Source of the DNA: Saprospiraceae bacterium
GTDB lineage: Bacteria; Bacteroidota; Bacteroidia; Chitinophagales; Saprospiraceae
Reading direction: 5' to 3'
NCBI GenBank assembly: GCA_020629935.1
Contig: JAHDCJ010000007.1
Coordinates: forward strand, 32,179-74,019
DNA: 41,841 nt
Under the pieces are notes generated by a model. It made no database searches, was not told the origin of the DNA, and saw nothing but the letters and a program-made list of their open reading frames with translations. Both the position numbers and the translations under genes were made by a program. Shown here one piece after another: positions 1-7,190 of the stretch; position 1 is the first letter of the stretch; each line of letters begins with the position of its first letter.

Positions 1-1475
1 GTTCCAATTCCTCTAGGAACAATCGTTACTTTTACTAAAGGTGAAGCGTGTTCTAAAAACCATCCACAAATGGCGTGACCTGCTTCATGATAAGCAATCA
101 CACGTTTTTCATTTGGTGAAATGACTTTATTTCGCTTCTCTAAGCCTCCAATCACTCGGTCTAAAGCATATTGAAAATCATCCATTTCTACCGCCGACTT
201 TCCTCTTCTAGCTGCGACTAGTGCAGACTCATTACATACATTGGCAATATCTGCTCCTGCAAAACCAGGTGTTTGTTCGGCAAGTACAGCTGGATCGATT
301 TCATCACTTACTTTAATCGGTTTCAAGTGCACTTTAAATATTTCTGTTCGACCATTTAAGTCTGGTTTATCAATACCAATTTGGCGATCAAAACGACCTG
401 GTCTCAACAAAGCCGTGTCTAATACATCTGGGCGGTTTGTAGCAGCCATTAGGATGACCCCTTTTTCTGTACTAAAACCATCCATTTCTACCAATAATTG
501 GTTTAATGTATTTTCTCGCTCATCATTTCCTTGCATCGCACTACGTCCACGAGCACGGCCAATCGCATCAATTTCATCAATGAAAATAATACAAGGCGCT
601 TTTTCTCTAGCTTGTTTAAATAAATCACGTACACGTGAAGCTCCAACCCCAACAAACATTTCTACGAAATCAGAACCAGATATCGTAAAGAAGGGGACAC
701 CTGCTTCTCCTGCTACTGCCTTCGCCAATAACGTTTTACCTGTACCTGGAGGGCCAACTAACAATACGCCTTTAGGTATTTTACCTCCTAAGGCAGTATA
801 TTTTTTAGGATGTTGTAGAAAATCAACCACTTCCATGACTTCTTCTTTAGCTTCTTCTAAGCCTGCCACATCCTTAAATGTTACATTTACTTTAGAGTCT
901 CGATCAAATAAAGTAGCTTTTGATTTTCCAATGTTAAAAATCTGACCGCCTGGGCCACCGCCACCCGCACCGACTCTACGCATAATAAATACCCAAATCA
1001 GTACGATAATAAAAATGGGGATAACCCAACTCAACACATCTCCCATAACATTTCGACGGGTTTCATAGGTTGGGTAAACAGGCGCCACATCAGAAGCCGC
1101 TGATAAAGCCTCTAATTTTCGTTCAAAAGTTTCTACAGAACCAATGTTGAAGGTATAATGAGGTCCTTTGTTGGGATATCTAAAACGAGTTTTAGCTACA
1201 TCTTCGTAGTTTTTATCTCCTAATTTTTCTTCATCGATATAAACATGTGCAATTTTATCATTGATGACTACCAATTTGGTGATGTCTCCTCGTTTTATTG
1301 TTTCCTCAAACTTCCCCCACTGTAAATCTTTTACTGTGGTGTTTAAACTTAGCAGATTTACTCCTAAGATAATCAAGGCGATGATACCATAAATCCAGTA
1401 ATAGCTGAACTTAGGCATTAGAGGCTTGTTGCCTCCTTCCTGATTATTATTTTTATTTTGAAAATCATTATCCAT
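1..1475 (-). CDS. ftsH: ATP-dependent zinc metalloprotease FtsH (3' end beyond window)
   Basis: Membrane-anchored AAA+ protease that extracts and degrades membrane and regulatory proteins. The start is the ATG whose complement lies at 1473-1475. About 491 codons are inside the window and the frame is still open at base 1. Visible in order: membrane segment at about residues 24-44, an extracytoplasmic domain at about 45-145, a second membrane segment at about 147-166, a Gly-rich linker, Walker A GPPGTGKT near 241-248, Walker [12 protein letters not shown] near 295-305, the second region of homology with NRPD/RPGRFDR, and the zinc-site motif HEAGH near 460-464. The window edge cuts the peptidase domain just after this motif. 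It lies 77 bases downstream of rsfS on the same strand, a neighbourhood common in Bacteroidota, so co-transcription is likely. Identity is certain; only the C-terminus is missing because of the edge, not through gene damage. Confidence 0.97.
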   Translation of the reverse strand, partial: MDNDFQNKNNNQEGGNKPLMPKFSYYWIYGIIALIILGVNLLSLNTTVKDLQWGKFEETIKRGDITKLVVINDKIAHVYIDEEKLGDKNYEDVAKTRFRYPNKGPHYTFNIGSVETFERKLEALSAASDVAPVYPTYETRRNVMGDVLSWVIPIFIIVLIWVFIMRRVGAGGGGPGGQIFNIGKSKATLFDRDSKVNVTFKDVAGLEEAKEEVMEVVDFLQHPKKYTALGGKIPKGVLLVGPPGTGKTLLAKAVAGEAGVPFFTISGSDFVEMFVGVGASRVRDLFKQAREKAPCIIFIDEIDAIGRARGRSAMQGNDERENTLNQLLVEMDGFSTEKGVILMAATNRPDVLDTALLRPGRFDRQIGIDKPDLNGRTEIFKVHLKPIKVSDEIDPAVLAEQTPGFAGADIANVCNESALVAARRGKSAVEMDDFQYALDRVIGGLEKRNKVISPNEKRVIAYHEAGHAICGWFLEHASPLVKVTIVPRGIG

Positions 1476-1552
1476 TAAAGATTAATTTTTTAATTGTTAT
1501 GTGTGGGACTATAAACCTATTGAACGTGCAATTTGTTTAAAAGATACCCTTT

Positions 1553-1939
1553 TTAAAGATTTTCGAAAACGGTAACCTTTGCATCACTCCACAGATCTTC
1601 TATATGATAAAATTCTCTGGTTTCTTGATGAAAAATATGGACGACCGTATTGAAATAATCGACTAAAACCCAGCTACAGTTACTTAAGCCTTCCACATGA
1701 TTAGGAATTTGACTATGTTCTTTCTTTAAGTTAATCACAATGCGATCAGCAATAGCCTTCACTTGGGTATTGGATGTACCATGACAAATAATGAAAAAAT
1801 CAGTGGGTGCCCCATCAAGACCTTTCAAATCCATCACAACAATATCAATTCCTTTTACGTCTTGAATACTATCTACAATCAACTGATTTAATTCAGCTGG
1901 GCTAATTTGTTTTTCTTGTAAATTATTTTTTGAATTCAA
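1553..1939 (-). CDS. rsfS: Ribosomal silencing factor RsfS (Iojap family)
   Basis: A 128-residue protein of the RsfS/Iojap family. By family knowledge it binds ribosomal protein uL14 and blocks joining of the 30S and 50S subunits, shutting down translation when nutrients are short. The family core is clear: DFFIICHGTSNTQVKAIAD, an HVEG turn, WVLVDY, VVHIF and the C-terminal REFYHIEDLW. The length is typical. It is divergent from birA across about 190 bases and sits upstream of ftsH on the same strand. No oddities are visible. The ATG at 1939 is the only sensible start, because the conserved helix begins about 15 residues later. Confidence 0.95.
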   Translation of the reverse strand: MNSKNNLQEKQISPAELNQLIVDSIQDVKGIDIVVMDLKGLDGAPTDFFIICHGTSNTQVKAIADRIVINLKKEHSQIPNHVEGLSNCSWVLVDYFNTVVHIFHQETREFYHIEDLWSDAKVTVFENL

Positions 1940-1978
1940 ATTTATCGTTTCAAATGAGTAATTAAATATGTCTCTTTG

Positions 1979-2008
1979 TTTTTCCTACGACATTCTAGAT
2001 AGGAAAAA
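1979..2008. promoter_or_regulatory. Perfect 9-bp inverted repeat between rsfS and birA
   Basis: TTTTTCCTA at 1979-1987 and TAGGAAAAA at 2000-2008 form a perfect inverted repeat with a 12-base spacer. It lies in the divergent rsfS/birA intergenic region. It could be a protein-binding dyad or a weak hairpin. No regulator can be named from the sequence, and the neighbouring BirA has no DNA-binding domain. Confidence 0.3.
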
Positions 2009-2131
2009 TATTTTATGTTCTATTATTCTTTACTTATATTTCGAACAAATAAGATTTATAAATATCCATAAATCAATTGGCCTAAGGTACTACTTCTAAT
2101 TAATAATGTAAAGTAAAGTTACATATTGACT

Positions 2132-2893
2132 ATGGTAAACAACACACTTTTTGTAGGAAAGGTTTTCTTTTCTGAAAAAAGCTTAGATTCAACTAACCAA
2201 TTTGCTCTTAATTTAATAGCAAAAAGCAATCCAAGTGAAGGAACTGTCATTTCGGCTTATGAACAACGGGCAGGAAAAGGCCAATATGGCAGAGAATGGA
2301 ATGCACAAGCGGGTAAAAACTTAACCTTAAGTATTATTTTATACCCTAATTTTTTACAGGCCAAACAACAGTTTCTGTTAAGTCAAGCCATTGCTTTAGG
2401 TGTAAAAGATTTCTGCGAACAAATACTACCCAATGAAGTAATCAAAATAAAATGGCCAAATGATCTGTTTATTAATGGTAAAAAAGTAGGCGGAATTTTA
2501 ATTCAAAATGGGCTTCGTGGCGCAACTATAAAAAGTGCAGTCGTCGGTGTAGGAATAAATATTAACCAAATGGACTTCCCTTCTTCTATTCCCAATGTAA
2601 CTTCATTTCAAAAAATTAGTACAATAGAATATAACTTAGCGGATTTAATTCCTTCCTTCTGTAAAGCCATTGAAATTCGATATTTACAGATCAAAGGAAA
2701 AAATAAACGAAATATTCACAACGAATATGAAAATGCATTGTTTCGAAAGGAAGAAAATGTCTCCTTTGAATTAAAAGACATCGGAATGATAGAGGGAGTA
2801 ATTATAGGTGTAGAGGAAACTGGTGAATTGAAACTTTGGCGTAATAATAAAATCGAACAGTTTAATTTAGGTCAACTAAAAATGAAAATTTAG
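2132..2893 (+). CDS. birA: Biotin--[acetyl-CoA-carboxylase] ligase, monofunctional
   Basis: Activates biotin with ATP and attaches it to the lysine of biotin carboxyl carrier protein. The protein begins directly with the catalytic domain (LDSTNQFA, then AGKGQYGREW, LSIILYP, KWPNDLFINGKKVGGIL, GVGININ). A short C-terminal SH3-like domain follows at about residues 205-253. There is no N-terminal helix-turn-helix, so this is the monofunctional type that cannot act as the E. coli-style biotin repressor. The frame is also open from a TTG at 2126, two codons upstream; I prefer the ATG at 2132. It is divergent from rsfS. A minus-strand terminator-like hairpin begins 12 bases after its stop. Confidence 0.94.
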   Translation: MVNNTLFVGKVFFSEKSLDSTNQFALNLIAKSNPSEGTVISAYEQRAGKGQYGREWNAQAGKNLTLSIILYPNFLQAKQQFLLSQAIALGVKDFCEQILPNEVIKIKWPNDLFINGKKVGGILIQNGLRGATIKSAVVGVGININQMDFPSSIPNVTSFQKISTIEYNLADLIPSFCKAIEIRYLQIKGKNKRNIHNEYENALFRKEENVSFELKDIGMIEGVIIGVEETGELKLWRNNKIEQFNLGQLKMKI

Positions 2894-2896
2894 GAT

Positions 2897-2935
2897 AAAA
2901 AAAAGGGACCCTCTCGAACAATATCGAGACGGCCC
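2897..2935 (-). terminator. Intrinsic terminator, minus strand
   Basis: On the minus strand, GGGCC-G-TCTCGA pairs with TCGAGA-G-GG-T-CCC around a six-base loop (2905-2935), with one mismatch and one bulge. It is followed immediately by T8 (complement of A8 at 2897-2904). On the plus strand the A-tract precedes the hairpin, so it would not work as a canonical terminator for birA. Confidence 0.6.
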
Positions 2936-3044
2936 TTCATCCAAAAAACAAAAAACACGCTCAACCTCAGTTTACCCTATTGGATAAACAAAATCTTAGA
3001 CTCGTATTCTGGTTATCTAGAGGCATGTTTTTTGATGTATTTGG
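2897..3044 (-). ncRNA. Candidate structured small RNA, unclassified
   Basis: Read on the minus strand, the element opens with a long stem: CAAAAAACATGC (3034 to 3023) pairs with GCGTGTTTTTTG (2960 to 2949) and is extended outward by CCAAA/TTTGG (3044-3040 with 2945-2941). CTC/GAG continues it inward after an asymmetric bulge. An apical hairpin GTTTATCC-AATA-GGGTAAAC lies at 2989-2970. The transcript would then reach a second hairpin at 2935-2905 followed by eight U. Non-Watson-Crick positions in the long stem and apical hairpin are G-U on the minus strand but A-C on the plus strand, which favours minus transcription. I could not match it to SRP RNA, tmRNA or RNase P RNA. A 6S-like RNA is one possibility, not demonstrated. 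The 5' end is unknown and could lie beyond 3044. Confidence 0.45.
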
Positions 3045-3199
3045 TTTTAATTATTCATTGTCTTAACCCTTTTGTTTGATTACACTTGTAAATACGTCGT
3101 TTTTTAAATTTGCATTTTATTTTTTTGACAACAATTGTGACATGAAAACAAAAGCGTTCATTATATATCGTGCTATTTTATTACATTTAAAATCTCGAT

Positions 3200-4678
3200 T
3201 TGTTGAAAAAAAACCATTCATTTTTTAACACTTTTAAAATAAATAACTTGAATTTTGTAAAAATCATAGGACTCTTTCTTTTATCTATATGGTCAATTGT
3301 TCTCTCAGGACAAGAATTAATCATGTCTGATAAGGTACCTGTCCATAATGACAATTCAAGTTTACTTATCGGAAAAATAGATTCTACGGTATTAGTCCTC
3401 CGCGAACGCAATGAAGGCTATTTGGTAAAAGGCTTTAATCATGACTTAGAAGAAGTCTTAGATAAAAAGATTGAAGGTCTTCCCAAAAAAGGCAAAATCC
3501 TTAAAGTAATTCGTGGGAAAAAAGATTTTACTTGTTTCTTTAGACATTCCCTAAAAGGAAAAACCTTATTAACCGCAGTAAAATTAAATGCTCAGGCAGA
3601 TACCTTGCAATCCGTTTTCATCAAAGAAATTGAAATAAAATACGGTTCATATCTTAAATTTTATGTGTCAGAAGATCGAAATAAAATATTAATTTTTGAT
3701 GGAGAAGCCACGCAATACATTTATGGAACTACATTCGATATTTCTAAAATGAATATTCAATGGAATCAAGTCTTCAATATCAACTCCTTTAATCTTGAAC
3801 GTGATTTTCTAGAGGCTGTAATTACCAATCAAGGAAACGCATTTTTTATTTTAGAACGAGACAACAAAAAATCAAAAAGAAATACTACTCGATTTGAGGT
3901 GGTTTCCTACGAAGCAATTAGTGCTAAAAAATCAACTTATGATCTTTCCTTAAAAGGTCGGATGTGGTTTGATGTAGCCTTTTCTTTTGACAACCTCAAT
4001 AAAAAACTTTTAGCTGTAGGACTTTATACCAATAAAAAGTATGGAGAAACAAATGGCACTTTTCTACTTTCCGTTTCCAATGAAAATCCAGAAAAATACC
4101 AACTTACTTTCCATGAATTTGATACTCGATTCATTACCACAGTGCTAGGGAAAGAACCCAAATCAGAAGTCGGCTTTGGAGATATCAGTATCCAAGAAAT
4201 TGTACATCGAAGAGATGGCGGCGTATTAATGATTGCAGAAAGAAATAAAAAGTATTCTCGAAAAACAACCTCGTCTGGTGGTTTTTATGGACAAGAATCA
4301 TTGCCCGTATTTCGAATCGATTATTATTTCAATGACATCATGTTGATTTCAATTAATCCTGATGGTCAACTCCATTGGCGACAACTGTTACGCAAACGCC
4401 AATATTCGCAAGATGATGGGGGAGAGTATTCTTCTTATTTTTTATTAAAGTCGAAAAACAATCTACGATTCATCTTTAATGAAGAAATTAAATCCGATGC
4501 CAATGTAAATGAATACATTGTTTTGGCTGATGGAAGAATCAAAAGAAAAAGCCTTTTTAATGTAGAAGAACATCGTTTAGCCATCCAACTACGGAAAGGA
4601 ATCCAAATCGCGCACAATCAATTTATTGTTCCTAGTGAAAGAAAAGGCGATTTGAAAATTGTAAAGTTAGTTTATTAG
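3200..4678 (+). CDS. Secreted hypothetical protein, possible beta-propeller
   Basis: I do not recognise a named family. The protein is about 492 residues. A positively charged N-terminus is followed by a hydrophobic stretch (IIGLFLLSIWSIVLSGQ, about residues 22-38) that looks like a signal peptide, so export is likely. The rest is rich in beta-strand patterns with repeated aromatic/hydrophobic strands and polar turns, which would suit a propeller. There is no T9SS C-terminal domain and no obvious catalytic motif. The frame has no ATG before the signal peptide: an in-frame stop at 3188-3190 leaves TTG at 3200 or TTG at 3203 as the start. DUF6427-like and purQ follow closely on the same strand, so an operon is possible. 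Function unknown. Confidence 0.8.
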   Translation: MLKKNHSFFNTFKINNLNFVKIIGLFLLSIWSIVLSGQELIMSDKVPVHNDNSSLLIGKIDSTVLVLRERNEGYLVKGFNHDLEEVLDKKIEGLPKKGKILKVIRGKKDFTCFFRHSLKGKTLLTAVKLNAQADTLQSVFIKEIEIKYGSYLKFYVSEDRNKILIFDGEATQYIYGTTFDISKMNIQWNQVFNINSFNLERDFLEAVITNQGNAFFILERDNKKSKRNTTRFEVVSYEAISAKKSTYDLSLKGRMWFDVAFSFDNLNKKLLAVGLYTNKKYGETNGTFLLSVSNENPEKYQLTFHEFDTRFITTVLGKEPKSEVGFGDISIQEIVHRRDGGVLMIAERNKKYSRKTTSSGGFYGQESLPVFRIDYYFNDIMLISINPDGQLHWRQLLRKRQYSQDDGGEYSSYFLLKSKNNLRFIFNEEIKSDANVNEYIVLADGRIKRKSLFNVEEHRLAIQLRKGIQIAHNQFIVPSERKGDLKIVKLVY

Positions 4679-4716
4679 CGCTCTACCATTACGCATTACC
4701 AAAGGTTTTATTAAAT

Positions 4717-5739
4717 TTGTGCAAAACAAATTTTAAACGGGTGCTTAACATTTTTCGCAATAACAATCCATTTACCATTTTAGCAGTCATAATCTATGCA
4801 TTGCTTATCCGCTTAAGTGGTTTTCTATACCCTGAAGCAGGTAATATTTTGTCTAGTGGCGTGTTAAGTGATTGGATATACCAATGGGTTCCTTATGAGA
4901 GTCTAGGAGCAAAAATCTTAGCCATTTTCATCGTTGTAGTTCAAGCAGTCATGGTCAATTACTTAGTCAATAGCTACAAAATTGCTAAGTTCAACACCTA
5001 CTTTCCAGCTATTTTTTATATCCTATTACTTTCTTTCTTTCAAGAGACCCAAAACTTGAGTCCTTTACTCATGGGCTTAACCTTCTATATTGTGGCTTTT
5101 ATTGAATTATTTGGCGTTTATCGTAAACATAGAAGTGCGAGTAATATTTTCAATGTAGGTTTTTGGATTGCTATTGGTAGTTTGTTTTACTTTTCTATTA
5201 TTGTATTTTTCATCTTCGCAATTATTGGGTTATTGAGTTTAAGCAATTTTAAATTGGGTGATTTTTTAATCCTACTCATTGCCTTTTTTATTCCATATTT
5301 TCTTCTAGGCACCTATTTTTTCTGGGAAGATGGATTTAATGTTTTCCTCCAAAATCAAATCTCTTCAAATTTAGGATTTCTTGATTTTCAAGGATTTTAT
5401 GGCTGGGCAGCTTTCTTAAAACTAGGGTTAGCTGGAGCCGTAGCGTTACTTGGTGTGTTAAGTAGTCAACAATATTTTTCACGAACAAAAATACAAGTTC
5501 AAAAATATCTTGGGCTTTTTTATTGGTCTTTAGTTATTGCTGGATTAAGTATATTTTTTCAAGCCAACATACAAGCTGAACATTTAATTATAATTTGCGT
5601 TCCATTATCCGTATTTTTGGCTTTGACTTTTTCTAATTTAAAAAATAAACCCGTAGCTGAGTTTTTTCATCTTTTTTTACTCGTTTTATACTTTGGTTTT
5701 GTTTATCGAGAAAAAATAATTGAACTCATTACTAGCTAA
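4717..5739 (+). CDS. Polytopic membrane protein, DUF6427-like
   Basis: About 340 residues with roughly nine or ten hydrophobic segments. The N-terminal RNNNPFTI pattern followed by long membrane helices resembles the Bacteroidota-restricted DUF6427 family. I infer that from memory of the pattern and cannot verify it. No catalytic residues are evident and the function is unknown. The longest frame begins at a TTG (4717). The GTG at 4741 gives a protein starting MLNIFRNNNPF, closer to what I expect for the family, so the true start may be 4741. It sits 38 bases after the secreted hypothetical gene and 15 bases before purQ, which suggests co-transcription with purQ. Confidence 0.75.
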   Translation: MCKTNFKRVLNIFRNNNPFTILAVIIYALLIRLSGFLYPEAGNILSSGVLSDWIYQWVPYESLGAKILAIFIVVVQAVMVNYLVNSYKIAKFNTYFPAIFYILLLSFFQETQNLSPLLMGLTFYIVAFIELFGVYRKHRSASNIFNVGFWIAIGSLFYFSIIVFFIFAIIGLLSLSNFKLGDFLILLIAFFIPYFLLGTYFFWEDGFNVFLQNQISSNLGFLDFQGFYGWAAFLKLGLAGAVALLGVLSSQQYFSRTKIQVQKYLGLFYWSLVIAGLSIFFQANIQAEHLIIICVPLSVFLALTFSNLKNKPVAEFFHLFLLVLYFGFVYREKIIELITS

Positions 5740-5754
5740 TAAAATTGATTACTT

Positions 5755-6462
5755 ATGAAATTTGGTGTTGTTGTTTTTCCAGGATCTAATTGCGATAGTG
5801 ATATGCTTCATGTCATTGGTGAAGTTATGAATCAAGAAGTACATGAGTTATGGCATAAAAAAACCGACCTTTCTGATTGGAATGAAGGGGATTGTATTGT
5901 ACTCCCTGGTGGTTTCTCTTATGGAGATTATTTACGTTCTGGAGCCATTGCGAGTCATTCTCCAATCATGCAGGCGGTAATTAATTTTGCTCAAAGAGGC
6001 GGCTATGTTTTTGGCATTTGTAATGGGTTTCAAATCCTTTGTGAAAGCGGTTTATTACCTGGCGCATTATTGAGCAACACCAACCAAAAATTCATTTGCA
6101 AAAACGTATATTTAAAAGCAACTACCAATGAAAGTGCCTTGACTTCTCAAATTGAAAAATCAAAGGCGCTTTGTATTCCTATTGCCCATGCAGAAGGACG
6201 ATATTTTGCGGATGAAGATACGCTAAATCAATTGGTTAAAAACGATCAAATCTTATTTCAATATTGCGATGAATCAGGAAGGGTTAATGACGAATCAAAT
6301 CCAAATGGTTCCTTAAATAATATTGCAGGTATCTGCAATGCCAATCGAAATGTCTTTGGTATGATGCCACATCCCGAACGCGCTTCCGAAGCTATTTTAG
6401 GTAATACTGATGGACGTGTACTGTTCGAATCGCTTATTGAAATGACCCACATTGGTGCTTAA
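5755..6462 (+). CDS. purQ: Phosphoribosylformylglycinamidine synthase, glutaminase subunit PurQ
   Basis: Releases ammonia from glutamine and supplies it to PurL in the fourth step of de novo purine synthesis. This is a class I amidotransferase fold with the FPGSNCD N-terminus, [11 protein letters not shown] oxyanion loop, nucleophile Cys89 in GICNGFQIL, and His206/Glu208 in MPHPERA. At 235 residues it is the normal size of a stand-alone PurQ, so this organism uses split PurQ/PurL rather than the fused E. coli type. The partner genes purL and purS are not in the window. The start ATG at 5755 is unambiguous. A strong hairpin lies 65 bases after the stop. Confidence 0.96.
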   Translation: MKFGVVVFPGSNCDSDMLHVIGEVMNQEVHELWHKKTDLSDWNEGDCIVLPGGFSYGDYLRSGAIASHSPIMQAVINFAQRGGYVFGICNGFQILCESGLLPGALLSNTNQKFICKNVYLKATTNESALTSQIEKSKALCIPIAHAEGRYFADEDTLNQLVKNDQILFQYCDESGRVNDESNPNGSLNNIAGICNANRNVFGMMPHPERASEAILGNTDGRVLFESLIEMTHIGA

Positions 6463-6526
6463 TACGTTACCCCAAAATAGCGAATATCACCCTCCCCTTT
6501 GCTTAAACAAAAAAGCTTCTTTGATT

Positions 6527-6578
6527 TTAAATAAGCGTTAAGTAATTCATCCTCACGAATTACTTAACGTTTATTTAA
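6527..6578 (+). terminator. 22-bp hairpin downstream of purQ
   Basis: Arms 6527-6548 and 6557-6578 pair over 22 positions with one G-T (G-U in RNA) and an eight-base loop, ATCCTCAC. The stem is AT-rich with a CGTTAAGTAATTC core. No T-run follows, so this is not a textbook intrinsic terminator. It could end or stabilise the purQ transcript, or act as a DNA dyad. Confidence 0.45.
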
Positions 6579-6686
6579 CGGTTGGTTATGCAATGCCATC
6601 GTATATTTATAGGTCTTATTGTTGTATCCTGTTTTTTTATGGTATTTTTTTCAAAAGAAATCAACTAAACAAATAAACCAAAACAC

Positions 6687-7136
6687 ATGAAATATTTATT
6701 TTCTGGAATCTTAAGCCTTTTATTCTGCGCCCAAGTATTTGCTCAGGATAGCCCAATCAAATGGTCTTTTGAAGCGAAAGCATTAGAAGATGGAATTTAT
6801 GAACTTCATTTTCAAGCAGATATTGAAGGCGAATGGTATTTATACTCCCAATTCTTAAATTCTGAAGATGGCCCTATTCCTACTTCTTTCGAATTTGAAA
6901 AAGTAAAAGGAATAGAATTGCTTGGGAAAACAGAAGAAATCTCCGACGTTATTCAAAAGTTTGATGATATGTTCGCTATGGAACTCAAATATTTCAAACA
7001 TGAAGCTAAATTCGTACAAAAAGTAAAAATTACAGATCAAACAAAACTCGCAAAGGGATTTCTTACTTTTATGACCTGTAATAACGAACAATGTATGCCT
7101 CCAACCGACATTGACTTCGAATTTATTTTAAAATAA
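6687..7136 (+). CDS. Single-domain DsbD-alpha (N-terminal domain) protein, exported
   Basis: 149 residues: a signal peptide (about 1-19, ending VFAQ) and then one DsbD-alpha-like immunoglobulin-type domain. That domain normally shuttles electrons from the DsbD membrane domain to periplasmic partners. The signature GPIPTSFEFE, FMTCNNEQCMPP and DIDFEF is present, with a C-x4-C pair that would be the redox couple. Its sequence closely tracks both alpha domains of the large DsbD gene that starts 55 bases downstream, so the two are tandem paralogues. It probably serves as an extra electron acceptor for that reductase; this is inferred from the pairing. The ATG at 6687 gives a clean signal peptide. 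Confidence 0.85.
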   Translation: MKYLFSGILSLLFCAQVFAQDSPIKWSFEAKALEDGIYELHFQADIEGEWYLYSQFLNSEDGPIPTSFEFEKVKGIELLGKTEEISDVIQKFDDMFAMELKYFKHEAKFVQKVKITDQTKLAKGFLTFMTCNNEQCMPPTDIDFEFILK

Positions 7137-7190
7137 TTGAAATATCTTCATTAGCTTTTTATTTTTACCCTAATAAAAACTCTCACCAAC

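Noticed and set aside
241..945. Long plus-strand open frame opposite ftsH
   Set aside because: It is antisense to the well-conserved AAA domain of ftsH, has no recognisable motif and biased composition; a shadow of the real gene.
6588..6668. 26-codon plus-strand frame encoding a hydrophobic peptide upstream of the DsbD-alpha gene
   Set aside because: It has an ATG and a plausible membrane stretch, but such short AT-rich frames arise by chance and nothing else supports it.
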